From: Saccharospirillum sp043196875
GTDB lineage: Bacteria > Pseudomonadota > Gammaproteobacteria > Pseudomonadales > Natronospirillaceae
Length of the DNA: 64,000 nucleotides
Direction of reading: 5' to 3'
Assembly: GCF_043196875.1 (NCBI RefSeq)
Contig: NZ_JBEBMX010000007.1
Span: 1-64,000, forward strand
Position 1 is the stretch's first letter; each line of letters begins with the position of its first letter. Below the pieces are notes generated by a model that was not told the DNA's origin, ran no database searches, and saw nothing but the letters and a program-made list of their open reading frames with translations. The position numbers were made by a program, and so were the translations under genes. Of this stretch, positions 25,821 through 34,641 are shown piece by piece.

Positions 25821-26460
25821 TCATCCAAATCTCTTGATCACTAAGGGTATGTACATCCAGGCGGATGCGCAGTTGGGGGTAACGGGTGGTTTCAATGCTC
25901 AACCGATCCCAGAACAGGTGCCAGGGCAGGTCTTCGAGTGCGCGCAGGTAGGCGCTCAGATCGTCGAAGGTACCGGTCAGGGTCAGCTCCAGCTTGTGTT
26001 GATAGAGGGCGCTTTGATCGGCGTCCGCTGGTCGTACTTCGGTGACCGGCTGTACTGCCAGTCGCACCAGCGTCAGGTCACTGCGATCGAGCAGTTCGCG
26101 CAGCACTGAAACCATCTGCTGAGGTGGAATCAGCACCTCGGTGATGTTGGCCATGCGCGCATCGAGCTCAGCCAGTTCCGCCTCCAGAGCAGCATTGCGT
26201 TGGCTCAGCTGGATGACGACTGGGTTGTCGCGCGCCTGGGTCAGATTGCCCAGTGCTGCGGTGTTGGCGGTATGCTCCAGCGTCAGCTGTTCCAGGCGTT
26301 GGCGCTGTGACTGGTGGTCGCTCAGGCCGCTGAGCAGGGCCGCGCTATAGCAGGCGGCGGCCAGTACCACGATCAGCGCAATCAACAGCAGCAGCCGTTC
26401 GCGCAGTTGCAGGCGTTGCAGTTGCAGCCGCAGCTTAAGTGACAACGCAGACCACCTCAT
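25813..26460 (-). CDS. mshJ: MSHA biogenesis protein MshJ (PilO/GspM-like)
   Basis: MshJ (215 residues) has a short cytoplasmic N terminus, one membrane segment at about 23-45 (LLLLIALIVVLAAACYSAALL), a coiled-coil stretch (about 50-105) and a periplasmic ferredoxin-like domain at the C terminus (LELTLTGTFDDLSAYLRALE). This is the PilO/GspM alignment-complex layout. Its ATG overlaps the stop of the preceding PilN-like gene (ATGA). Confidence 0.87.
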   Translation of the reverse strand: MRWSALSLKLRLQLQRLQLRERLLLLIALIVVLAAACYSAALLSGLSDHQSQRQRLEQLTLEHTANTAALGNLTQARDNPVVIQLSQRNAALEAELAELDARMANITEVLIPPQQMVSVLRELLDRSDLTLVRLAVQPVTEVRPADADQSALYQHKLELTLTGTFDDLSAYLRALEDLPWHLFWDRLSIETTRYPQLRIRLDVHTLSDQEIWMNV

Positions 26461-27170
26461 TGCAGTAACTCCGGCAAGGTGGTCATCGGCAAGCTGTCTT
26501 CGGGCTGATCGAGCAGCCGGGCAGCGTTACCGGGTTGTGTTGGGCTCTGGCGCGAACTCGAGGGTGTGGTCACACTCGGCACGACCTCGAGCTCTTCGGC
26601 GATGGTGAAACGCCACAGTTCATCGCTGTCCTGTTCGATATTCAGGTTGCGAATGCTCAGCCCCTCAAAGACGTCGCCTTCCAATTGCCCCAGATAACGC
26701 GGAATCAGGCTGGGCCGACGCGCTCTGCCTTCCAGTTCCAGATGGCTGTGGCTGTCGCGCAATTCGATGCGGGTTAACCAGAGGCCGTCCAGGTCGTGCT
26801 CCGACAAGCTGGCCAGCGGCCGGGCGAAACCGCTGGCGACGGTATCGAGCTGGTTAGCCAGTCCCTGCAGTTCGCTGCGTCGGGCAATCAACCGGGTTTG
26901 CAGGGTTTCGTTGCTGGCACGCAGTTCGGCTTCACTGCCGATGCTGGGATAGGATTGGCGCAGGCGATGCAGTTGCAGTGCGCTGTCGTCAACCCGCTGT
27001 TGCGCCATGTCGATTTGCCGTTGCAACGCGGCGGCGCTGGCGAGGTGATAGCCCAGATAACCGGCACTGGCGAGCAACGTCAGCGTTATGCCCAGGATAA
27101 AGGCGGGTAATTGCACCCGGCCCTGTCCGGGCAGGATATCGGCGCGCATCAGATTGATATGACGAGTCAT
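26457..27170 (-). CDS. PilN-like MSHA biogenesis protein (second half of MshI)
   Basis: The 237-residue product begins INLMRADILPG, close to the conserved INLLP-type motif by which PilN contacts PilM. It has one membrane segment (about 22-45), a coiled coil (about 45-115) and a periplasmic domain. In some MSHA loci this is called MshI2 or MshI1. The Ser/Pro/Thr-rich C-terminal tail (about 200-237) is unusual. It overlaps both neighbours by four bases (ATGA), which indicates translational coupling. Confidence 0.82.
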   Translation of the reverse strand: MTRHINLMRADILPGQGRVQLPAFILGITLTLLASAGYLGYHLASAAALQRQIDMAQQRVDDSALQLHRLRQSYPSIGSEAELRASNETLQTRLIARRSELQGLANQLDTVASGFARPLASLSEHDLDGLWLTRIELRDSHSHLELEGRARRPSLIPRYLGQLEGDVFEGLSIRNLNIEQDSDELWRFTIAEELEVVPSVTTPSSSRQSPTQPGNAARLLDQPEDSLPMTTLPELLQ

Positions 27171-28099
27171 GAGGCGGCCTCACGAAAGGCGGTGCCGGCC
27201 AGTGGCAGCAAGGCTGCGGGCAGGGGTGCTGTCGACACCTGAACATAGTCTTCCAGTCGCAACGGCACAAAGCGCAGGCCGAGCTTGGCACCGAGGTCGT
27301 CAATCATGCTGTTGGTGCCAGGCCAGCCGGTCAGATTCAACTGATGGATGCTGCCCAGGCCCAGTTGGGATTCGTAATAGTCGAACGAACGGCGCAGCTC
27401 CAACACCAGGGAATCGCGTTGGATATCGGTCTGGCCTTCAAGGATCAGCGCATCGCCTTCGGCATCGGCACCCAGGTCTTCATAGCCGATATCGAAGCGC
27501 CGGCTCAGCACCAGTTCACCCTGATAAATCAGTAACAGCTGACAATGATCCGCACGCAGATGCAGCAAGCCGTTTTGTTGTTGATCGCTGGCCCGCAACG
27601 CCAGGTTGCGCAGCTGCAATTGATCGATGTCGATTTCGGTCAGGGTCAGGCCGCGCCTGGCCAATGCCAGCGCCCATTGGCGCAGCGGCTGCTGGTGGGC
27701 GGCAATAACAAAGGCCATACGGGTACGGCCGTGGTAGGCTTGCGCCGGCAACAGGATGACTTCCAGACTGGCTTCGTCGAGATCGTAGTGCAGCAGTTCG
27801 GCGGCTTTCAGGCGCAGTGCGGCTTCCATTTCGTCGGCCGGTACTTCGGGAACATCGACCAGCAACAGCTGATAGTAGCCTTCGCCCAGCAAGAGGTTGA
27901 TCGCGCCATCAGCCTGGTCGGCTACCCAGTCGGCCAATTCGTCGGCGCGCTGCAGCGGGTCAGCGGACTCTTGCCAGGATTGCGGGTGCAACTGGGGCAG
28001 GGCGCCTTTGCCGGCACTCAAATGAGCGAACCCGAAACCATCAGGGGTCAGGTAGAGCCAGTTGTGGGAGCCACTGCGGGCGCGCTTAAATAATGCCAA
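27167..28099 (-). CDS. mshI: MSHA biogenesis protein MshI (PilM/GspL-like)
   Basis: MshI (310 residues) is the cytoplasmic actin-like PilM/GspL-type component that recruits the assembly ATPase to the inner-membrane ring. The first residues (MALFKRARSGSHNWLYLTPDGFGFAHL) and the alternating beta/helix pattern, including LLHLRADHCQLLLIYQGELVLSRRFDIG, match the family. No membrane segment is seen. It is the first gene of the msh operon; no mshH (csrD-like) gene precedes it, since trmL lies divergently upstream. Confidence 0.85.
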   Translation of the reverse strand: MALFKRARSGSHNWLYLTPDGFGFAHLSAGKGALPQLHPQSWQESADPLQRADELADWVADQADGAINLLLGEGYYQLLLVDVPEVPADEMEAALRLKAAELLHYDLDEASLEVILLPAQAYHGRTRMAFVIAAHQQPLRQWALALARRGLTLTEIDIDQLQLRNLALRASDQQQNGLLHLRADHCQLLLIYQGELVLSRRFDIGYEDLGADAEGDALILEGQTDIQRDSLVLELRRSFDYYESQLGLGSIHQLNLTGWPGTNSMIDDLGAKLGLRFVPLRLEDYVQVSTAPLPAALLPLAGTAFREAAS

Positions 28100-28275
28100 G
28101 AACCGAATACTCCGGCGTTTGTCTGGATCCGGATCGATACCGGTCTGGGATTACGCCAATCGTCTGATTACTGACGGTGAGGGCTGCTATGGTGTGCATC
28201 CTGGCGCTCAGCGTCAAATTATTGTGAGTTTCTATTACTCTAGGCCGTGATTACTTTCCAAAGAGTAGACTATCT

Positions 28276-28743
28276 GTGTTCCATATCGTGCTTTATCAGC
28301 CGGAGATTCCACCCAATACCGGCAATATCATCCGCCTCTGTGCCAACACCGGCTGTCAGCTGCATTTAATCGAACCACTGGGCTTTTCCATGGAAGAAAA
28401 AGCGCTGCGCCGTGCCGGGCTGGATTACCACGAATTCGCGGAAATCCGGCGTTATCGGGATTACCCGCACTTCTTGGAAAGTGCCGCTCCGCAGCGATTA
28501 TTTGCGCTCTCGACCAAAGGCCGTACCGGACCCGCCGACACTCACTTTCAGGCCGGTGACTTTCTGATGTTCGGCCCCGAAACCCGGGGATTGCCAGCGG
28601 ACATTCGCGAGTCGCTGCCGCCCGAACGGGTGCTGCGTCTGCCGATGGTGCCGGGCAGTCGCAGCCTGAACTTATCCAACGCCACGGCGATCATGCTGTA
28701 TGAAGCCTGGCGTCAGATCGGTTATCAGGGCGCCCAGCCCTAA
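28276..28743 (+). CDS. trmL: tRNA (cytidine/uridine(34)-2'-O)-methyltransferase TrmL
   Basis: TrmL (155 residues) is a small SPOUT-family enzyme that methylates the wobble ribose of tRNA-Leu isoacceptors. It reads HIVLYQPEIPPNTGNIIRLCANTG at the N terminus, with FGPETRGLP and LPMVPGSRSLNLSNATAIMLYEAWRQ forming the knotted SAM site. The start is GTG at 28276, supported by the conserved first residues. It stands divergent from the msh operon and convergent with the Ubi hydroxylase pair. Confidence 0.95.
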   Translation: MFHIVLYQPEIPPNTGNIIRLCANTGCQLHLIEPLGFSMEEKALRRAGLDYHEFAEIRRYRDYPHFLESAAPQRLFALSTKGRTGPADTHFQAGDFLMFGPETRGLPADIRESLPPERVLRLPMVPGSRSLNLSNATAIMLYEAWRQIGYQGAQP

Positions 28744-28755
28744 TGATCAGACGAT

Positions 28756-29949
28756 TCAGCCGATAGCGGCCTCGATAAAAGGCCGCTTGGCCCAGGACAG
28801 ACGCTGCAGTCCAGATAAACCCAGATTTCGGCCCAGCACCGCTGCCGGATGGTCGCTGCCAAAGAGGCGTTTGAAGCCTTCCATCGCTGCCATGGTGGTC
28901 AAGTTGTGGGTCTGACGGCGGCGCTGATAACGACGCAAGACCGCGCTGTCACCGGGCGATAATTGCAGCCGGTGCGCCCGGCCCCATTCCTGCGCCAGCA
29001 CCTCGGCATCGCGAAAACCGAGGTTAACACCCTGCCCCGCGAGCGGGTGGATGGCGTGGGCGGCATCGCCCAACAGCACCAGCCGGTCCTGTATATAGTC
29101 CAGGCTGTGCATTTGTGCCAGTGGAAACCGAAATCTCGGGTCGCTGTGTTCGATTTCACCCAGGCAACCTTCGCTGGCGCGATTCAGGGCGCTCAGGAAG
29201 TCGACGTCGTTCAGCGCGAATAACTGCTCGGCGCGTTCGGTGTCGGCGCTCCAGACGATGGAGCTCCAGTGTTCGTCGGCGTTTTCACCCGCCAGCGGCA
29301 GAAAGGCCAGCGGGCCAGTGTCGAGGAACACCTGGCGCGCGGTCTGCTGATGTTGCTGGGTATGGCGGATGGAGGTGACCAAAGCAGTTTGCCCGTAGCT
29401 CCATTCGCGAGTGGCAAAGCCGGCCTGGTCGCGCAGGCTGGAAAACTTGCCGTCACAGCCAGCGATGACCGCCGCTTGAAACCGACTGCCATCATCCAGC
29501 TCCACCGTCACACCCTCGGGCTGAACCTGCCATTCGTGCAGACGGTTACCCTGATAGACGCTGATCGCCGGCAAGGCTTCGACACGCTGCCATAACGCCT
29601 GGGTGATCCAGTGGTTTTCAACAATCTGACCCAGATCATCAGCGCCAATCTCGGCGGCATCGAAATCGATGGCGCCCTGACCCTGGCCGTCCCAGACGTG
29701 CATCTTGGTATAGCGACCAATGCGGCTGGTGGGAATTTGTTGCCAGGCGCCTAACTGACTGAGCCAGTGCCGGTTGCGCGGGCTGATGGCGCTGACGCGC
29801 GGCGCAAACTGGCCGCTTTGTGGTGTTACCGGTTCGGCGCGCTGCGGTTCGATCAGGGCGACGTTCAAGCCCTGGTCAGCGCTGGCCACGGCCAGGCTGA
29901 GTCCGACCATACCGCCACCGACAATAACGGCGTCGTATTGTGTCTTCAT
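28756..29949 (-). CDS. UbiH/UbiI-family FAD-dependent hydroxylase
   Basis: The 397-residue flavoprotein monooxygenase belongs to the ubiquinone hydroxylase family. The N-terminal dinucleotide-binding motif is VIVGGGMVGLSLA, and the second FAD motif is LVLLGDAAHAIHPLAGQGVNLG. Following ubiH on the same strand, as ubiI (visC) does in E. coli, suggests the C5 hydroxylase UbiI. UbiF or another paralogue is possible, so I give no firm symbol. It overlaps ubiH by four bases. Confidence 0.85.
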   Translation of the reverse strand: MKTQYDAVIVGGGMVGLSLAVASADQGLNVALIEPQRAEPVTPQSGQFAPRVSAISPRNRHWLSQLGAWQQIPTSRIGRYTKMHVWDGQGQGAIDFDAAEIGADDLGQIVENHWITQALWQRVEALPAISVYQGNRLHEWQVQPEGVTVELDDGSRFQAAVIAGCDGKFSSLRDQAGFATREWSYGQTALVTSIRHTQQHQQTARQVFLDTGPLAFLPLAGENADEHWSSIVWSADTERAEQLFALNDVDFLSALNRASEGCLGEIEHSDPRFRFPLAQMHSLDYIQDRLVLLGDAAHAIHPLAGQGVNLGFRDAEVLAQEWGRAHRLQLSPGDSAVLRRYQRRRQTHNLTTMAAMEGFKRLFGSDHPAAVLGRNLGLSGLQRLSWAKRPFIEAAIG

Positions 29950-31160
29950 GAAACAGTCTCCGGTAAGGGCGCACCCTGGCTCAGGCCCATGCTGGCCAAG
30001 ACGAAGCTGTGGCTGAGTCGCGGATGGCGATCGAGCATATTCAGACCCAGGTTTCGCCCCAGGCGCAGCAAGGGATTAGCGCTGGCAAAGGTCCGCACCA
30101 GACGATCCGAGAAGCTGGCGGTGAGTCGCTGATCGTTGGCAATGGCGTCGGCCAGCGGATGCAGCAGACCAATGTCGCCGGGGTCTGCACCCTTGGCGGC
30201 CGCCTGATTGAGTACAGCGGCGGCGCGCATCAGGCCGCGAATGGCGAGGTTGAAACCCTGGCCGGCAACGGGATGCAGCGTGGCCGCGGCATTGCCCAGG
30301 GCGAGCAATCGTGGCCGCACCGGGTCGATCAATTCGCGCCGCACCAGCGGATAATCGAAGGTCGTTCCTATTTCGATAATGCGCCCCAGACGTTGGCCGA
30401 ACGCCGTGTTCAGCCAGGCCAGCTGTTGCTCGGGGCTCATGGCATCGATGCGCTGGCGTTGTGCCTCGGGCAGCGTCCACACCAGGGCGGAGTAATCGCC
30501 GAACGGCAGCAAGGCGATCGGGCCCTGCTCGGTAAAACGTTCATAGGCGCGGCCATCATGCGGTTCGCTGGTGCGTACCGTGGCGATGCGCGCCGAGCAA
30601 TGGTAGTCGGTCTGATGAGCGCTAAGGCCGACTTTCGCTGCCAGCGGTGAACGACCGCCATCGCACAGAATGACCAGTCGGGAGTCGATGGATTCACCGG
30701 ACGTCAGCGTCAGCGCTTGCGCATCCTGGCCGGGCTGGATGGCCGCAACGCTGTCGCCAAAGCGCCAGTCCATGCCGTCCAACTCGCGGGCGCGTTGCCA
30801 CAAACCCAGACCCAAATTGGCGTTGGCCACCACGGCACCGAAATCCTGATCCAGATCGGCGGCGTCCATACGGTGATAACCCAGATGGCCTCGATCGCTG
30901 ACTTCAATCCAGCGAATCGGACTGGCGTAGGGTGCCAATAAAGGCCAGACATTCAGACGTTGATAAGCGCGCTGGCTGTAGGCCGATAAGGCCGTGGCGC
31001 GATCGTCGAAACTGGGGGAACGGGGGGCTTTGCTTTCCGGCTGCGGTGCCGGGTCGATCAATGTCAGGCGAGCACCCGCGCGGAGCGCGGGTTCAAGGGC
31101 GATGGCCAGCGTCAGGCCGACCAAACCGCCGCCGACAATAGTAATGTCGTAGCGGGGCAT
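29946..31160 (-). CDS. ubiH: 2-octaprenyl-6-methoxyphenol hydroxylase UbiH
   Basis: UbiH (404 residues) catalyses a ring hydroxylation in aerobic ubiquinone synthesis. It begins YDITIVGGGLVGLTLAIAL with the GxGxxG FAD motif and has the second FAD motif as LLALGNAAATLHPVAGQGFNLAIRG. The N in place of D in GDA (GNAA) is typical of UbiH proteins, which favours this assignment over the downstream paralogue. The genes pepP and ubiK, often upstream, are not here. Confidence 0.85.
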   Translation of the reverse strand: MPRYDITIVGGGLVGLTLAIALEPALRAGARLTLIDPAPQPESKAPRSPSFDDRATALSAYSQRAYQRLNVWPLLAPYASPIRWIEVSDRGHLGYHRMDAADLDQDFGAVVANANLGLGLWQRARELDGMDWRFGDSVAAIQPGQDAQALTLTSGESIDSRLVILCDGGRSPLAAKVGLSAHQTDYHCSARIATVRTSEPHDGRAYERFTEQGPIALLPFGDYSALVWTLPEAQRQRIDAMSPEQQLAWLNTAFGQRLGRIIEIGTTFDYPLVRRELIDPVRPRLLALGNAAATLHPVAGQGFNLAIRGLMRAAAVLNQAAAKGADPGDIGLLHPLADAIANDQRLTASFSDRLVRTFASANPLLRLGRNLGLNMLDRHPRLSHSFVLASMGLSQGAPLPETVS

Positions 31161-31215
31161 AGCGTGCTTCGCATCCGGTGTGGAGCGCGGATGATAACAG
31201 GCCAGAGGCCGCCGG

Positions 31216-31410
31216 TCAGGCTTTACGCATCACCATAAAGAAACCGACCACGAACAACACCGCGCCGGCTGCGTAACGGATCATCACCTGAGTATTTTCG
31301 CCGCCCAGGGCATCGGTGACGACGCCGGAAACTGAATGCGACATATCGTAGCCCCACCACAGGCAACCTGCGCCAAGTACCACCAGAACCAGTCCAATCA
31401 ACTTCTTCAT
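31216..31410 (-). CDS. DUF3185 family small membrane protein
   Basis: This is a 64-residue protein with two membrane segments (IGLVLVVLGAGCLWWGYDM and AAGAVLFVVGFFMVM) around a short loop with SVSGVVTDALGGENTQ, the pattern of the DUF3185 family. AGGAG stands seven bases before the ATG. It lies 81 bases downstream of the sugar permease gene on the same strand. Function is unknown. Confidence 0.75.
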   Translation of the reverse strand: MKKLIGLVLVVLGAGCLWWGYDMSHSVSGVVTDALGGENTQVMIRYAAGAVLFVVGFFMVMRKA

Positions 31411-31491
31411 CGTACAACTCCTTGCGTGAGTGAGGTCCTGATTCTAATCATACTTGAGCACCGTTTGCCTACCGATGGTTTCACGCTTTAG

Positions 31492-32331
31492 CTATTTAAC
31501 GGCACCAGAGGTCAGGCCGCGAATCAGGTGTTGCGACAGGAAGGCGTACAACACCAACACCGGCAACACCGCCAACGACAAAGCGCTGAGCACCGAGTTC
31601 CAGTCGGTCGCGTACTGACCGATAAACTGTTGCACACCCAACTGAATGGTCTGAGTGCTGGGGCCGGGTGCCAGAATCAGCGGGAACCACAGATCGTTCC
31701 AGATCGGCACCATGGTGAAGATGGCGACGGTGGCCACGGCGGGTCGAATCAGCGGCAGAATAAGCTGAAAAAACAGTCGGTATTCACTGCAGCCTTCACA
31801 ACGCGCCGCCTCTTTCAGTTCTTCGGGCACCTGACCGACAAATTCGGTCAAAATCAAAATCGCCAGCGGCAATCCCTGAGCGGTATACACCAGAATTAAC
31901 GCCAGGTGAGTGTTGACCAGATTCAGTCCCACCATGATCTCCAGAATGCTCACGGTACCGAGCCGAATCGGCACCATAATGCCCATGGCCAGGAATAACG
32001 CCAGCAATCGGTTGCCGCGAAAACGGTACTCGGACAACGCCCAGGCGGCCATGGCGCCAAACAGCATGACCAGAAACAGCGGCACCAGAGTGACCAGCAA
32101 ACTGTTGCCAAAAAACAATATGAAATTCGACTCTTCCAGCACCTTAGCGTAGCCGTCGAGACTGAACGAATCCGGGCCGGGTAATGCCAGCGGATCCATA
32201 AAGATGGCGCGCCGGGATTTAAATGAATTAATGATCACCAACAGGATCGGAAAGAGGGCGATCAGGGAGTAACCCAGCAAGATCAGATGCACCCATGCCT
32301 TGCTGCTGAGACGGTATGACGGTCCGTTCAT
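31492..32331 (-). CDS. Carbohydrate ABC transporter permease (MalG-like)
   Basis: This 279-residue inner-membrane subunit has six membrane segments and the binding-protein-dependent transport motif EAARCEGCSEYRLFFQLILPLIRPA, the EAA loop that contacts the ATPase. It resembles MalG/UgpE-type proteins of sugar importers. It is the last gene of a binding protein-permease-permease operon. No ATP-binding gene follows, so an ATPase encoded elsewhere must serve it. Confidence 0.9.
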   Translation of the reverse strand: MNGPSYRLSSKAWVHLILLGYSLIALFPILLVIINSFKSRRAIFMDPLALPGPDSFSLDGYAKVLEESNFILFFGNSLLVTLVPLFLVMLFGAMAAWALSEYRFRGNRLLALFLAMGIMVPIRLGTVSILEIMVGLNLVNTHLALILVYTAQGLPLAILILTEFVGQVPEELKEAARCEGCSEYRLFFQLILPLIRPAVATVAIFTMVPIWNDLWFPLILAPGPSTQTIQLGVQQFIGQYATDWNSVLSALSLAVLPVLVLYAFLSQHLIRGLTSGAVK

Positions 32332-32359
32332 CGGGATCGATTCCTCGGCTTGATAAAAG

Positions 32360-33274
32360 TCATAATTGATAGCGCGTCAGACGGCGCTGAATGACAAAGA
32401 AATACAGCATGACGCCGACCAGAATGACCAGGAACATCATGGTGGCGACAGTGGCGCCCATGGTGGCACTGCCAATTTGCGACTGATAACCGAAGAAGGT
32501 TCGATAGAAAAAAGTACCGAGAATATCGGTGGAAAAATTCGGTCCGGCCAGCGCGCCCTTGACCGCATAAATCAGCTCGAACGCATTGAAGTTGCCGACA
32601 AAGGTGAGGATGGTCACCAGGCCTAAGGTGGGCAAAATCAGCGGCACCCGAATGCGCCAGAAGGTACGCCAGGGTGAGGCACCATCGACCCGGGCGGCTT
32701 CGATTAAATCGTCAGGAATGGACAGTAGGGCGGCGTAGATCAGCATCATTGGAATGCCGATAAACTGCCACACCGAAATCAGCGCCAGGGTAATGAGTGC
32801 GCTGCCTTCACGACCCAGCCAGGCGTCGAATAAAAAGTCCAGGCCGAAGAATGCCAGGAAGCCTTCGGAGACACCCCAGAGCGGACTCAAAATCAGTTGC
32901 CAGATAAAGCCGATGATCACTACCGATAACAAGGTCGGTAAAAAAATCAGCGTGCGATAAGTGCGCGCACCGCGCAGATCTTTCATGCTCAGCAACGCCG
33001 CCAGCATTAATCCGATGGGGTTCTGCACCAGCATATGAATGATGAAGAATTTGGTGTTATTCCACAGCGCATTCCAGAACGGGCCGGACCAGTTCGGATC
33101 GCGCAGCAGGGTGACAAAGTTGCTCAGGCCAGTGAAGGATCGGACCCCGTCGGTGCTGTCGGTAAACAGACTCAGACGCAGGGTGTCGAACAACGGATAG
33201 GCGCTGAACAGGGTATAAATCAGCACGGCCGGCGCCAGAAAAAACAACAGGTGCCAGGGGAAAGCGCGTTTCAT
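32360..33274 (-). CDS. Carbohydrate ABC transporter permease (MalF/UgpA-like)
   Basis: This 304-residue permease has six membrane segments and the EAA loop EAARVDGASPWRTFWRIRVPLILPT. The first periplasmic loop (about 33-75) carries the short insertion usual for MalF/UgpA-type sugar permeases. GAGGA lies upstream of the ATG. It follows the binding-protein gene after a hairpin and is 28 bases from the second permease gene. Confidence 0.9.
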   Translation of the reverse strand: MKRAFPWHLLFFLAPAVLIYTLFSAYPLFDTLRLSLFTDSTDGVRSFTGLSNFVTLLRDPNWSGPFWNALWNNTKFFIIHMLVQNPIGLMLAALLSMKDLRGARTYRTLIFLPTLLSVVIIGFIWQLILSPLWGVSEGFLAFFGLDFLFDAWLGREGSALITLALISVWQFIGIPMMLIYAALLSIPDDLIEAARVDGASPWRTFWRIRVPLILPTLGLVTILTFVGNFNAFELIYAVKGALAGPNFSTDILGTFFYRTFFGYQSQIGSATMGATVATMMFLVILVGVMLYFFVIQRRLTRYQL

Positions 33275-33323
33275 CTTGGATCCTCGGCAGAACCAGTGGC
33301 CGGGGCAGTTCGCCCCGGCGGAA

Positions 33324-33349
33324 TAAAAAAGGAGAGGCTGGAGCCTCTC
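33324..33349 (-). terminator. Intrinsic terminator/attenuator between binding protein and permeases
   Basis: Read on the minus strand, GAGAGGCT and AGCCTCTC (33349-33332) pair closely and are followed by CTTTTTTATTC. A second hairpin, CCGGGGC/GCCCCGG (33300-33318), follows before the permease gene. Such a partial terminator would make the binding protein more abundant than the permeases, which is common in sugar ABC operons. Confidence 0.7.
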
Positions 33350-33387
33350 AAAGAGCCGCGTTAAAGAGCCGGCTCATCAGCCCATTA

Positions 33388-34641
33388 TCAGTTGGACTGA
33401 GGTTCGTACCATTGCGCGAAACCGTCTTGAATCTGTTCAGCGGCGTCTTCCGGAGACAGCGTGCCGTTAAGCACCTGGCTGGACGTGACCCACAGTTCCT
33501 GTTCCATATTCGGCGTGCCCCGGTTCATCACCTGAGCGTTCAGACGAATGGTGGATTCGCAGTCATTGCGCCAGGAAATCATTTCCGCAGCGACCGGATC
33601 CTGAACTTCGACATCGTGGTTGGACAGTGAGAAGAAGCCGGTCACTTCGTTGGTGAACAGATCGGCAAAGTCGGCACTGGCAACCCAGTCGAGGAAGGTG
33701 CGCGCTGCTTCGGCGTTATCACTGGCCGGGTTGATGCCGATGCCCATATCGGTGTGGTCGGAGATGTAGCAGGTATCACCACTGTCGGCGACCGGCGGTT
33801 TGAAGGCGCCGAATTCGAAGATCGCCTGGCTGTTGAAATAGGAAATATCCCAGGAGCCGGTCGGGTAGATGGCGGCGCGGCCCAGTGCGAACAGGTTCTG
33901 CGAATCGCCATAGGTTTGAGCTTCATAGCCGCGACCCATGTAGTCACCCCAGCTGGCCATTTCTTTCCAGACATCAACGAATTCGTCGTCGGTGAATTTG
34001 GCATCGCCCGACAGCAGCGCCATACGACCTTCTTCACCCTTCCAGTAATTCGGACCGATGTTGGTGAAGACGATCTGGTTGGCTTCCCACTGATCGTTAG
34101 TGCCCAATGCCAGCGGCGTGTAGCTGGAGTCGTCTTTGATGGTCTCCATGACAGCGAAGAATTCATCGCGGGTTTGCGGAACCTCAAGATCCAACTCGTC
34201 GAAGATGGCCTTGTTGTAGAAGAAACCATGAATCACCGACGCCATCGGCAGACAGAAGGTGGTTTCACCGTCGTCGGTGCTCCAGGCGCGCTTGGCGAAA
34301 TCCTGGTAATTATCCAGCGCATCCAAACCGTTCAAGGGTTCCAGATAACCTTGATTAAACAGACTCAGCGACTGGTCAAAAGGACGGCAAGTAATCAGAT
34401 CACCGGCGGTGCCAGCCTGCAGACGGGCGTTGATGGACGAATCGTATTCGGTCGGCGCGGTGGCATTGAAGCGCACTTCGATGTCCGGATGTTCGGCATT
34501 GAACGCCGGGATCAGAATGTCTTCCCACAGATCTTTATCGTCCACACGCCAGCTTTCGATGGTCAGGGTTTGCGCCTGAGCACCCAGGCTCAGGGTTGCG
34601 GCCAGAGTGACGCCGGCCACACAGCTTTTAAAATTAGGCAT
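33388..34641 (-). CDS. Carbohydrate ABC transporter substrate-binding protein
   Basis: The 417-residue periplasmic protein has a signal peptide (about 1-23, ending SLGAQA) and the extracellular solute-binding family 1 fold. LTIESWRVDDKDLWEDILIPAFNAEHPDIEV, SINARLQAGTAGDLI and ALGRAAIYPTGSWDISYF are diagnostic. Related proteins bind oligosaccharides or glucosides, but the sugar cannot be named. It is the first gene of the importer operon, divergent from a second binding protein joined to a two-component system. Confidence 0.9.
   Translation of the reverse strand: MPNFKSCVAGVTLAATLSLGAQAQTLTIESWRVDDKDLWEDILIPAFNAEHPDIEVRFNATAPTEYDSSINARLQAGTAGDLITCRPFDQSLSLFNQGYLEPLNGLDALDNYQDFAKRAWSTDDGETTFCLPMASVIHGFFYNKAIFDELDLEVPQTRDEFFAVMETIKDDSSYTPLALGTNDQWEANQIVFTNIGPNYWKGEEGRMALLSGDAKFTDDEFVDVWKEMASWGDYMGRGYEAQTYGDSQNLFALGRAAIYPTGSWDISYFNSQAIFEFGAFKPPVADSGDTCYISDHTDMGIGINPASDNAEAARTFLDWVASADFADLFTNEVTGFFSLSNHDVEVQDPVAAEMISWRNDCESTIRLNAQVMNRGTPNMEQELWVTSSQVLNGTLSPEDAAEQIQDGFAQWYEPQSN

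Noticed and set aside
28062..28250. Short plus-strand frame between mshI and trmL
   Set aside because: No ribosome site or recognisable sequence; half of it is the complement of the mshI start.
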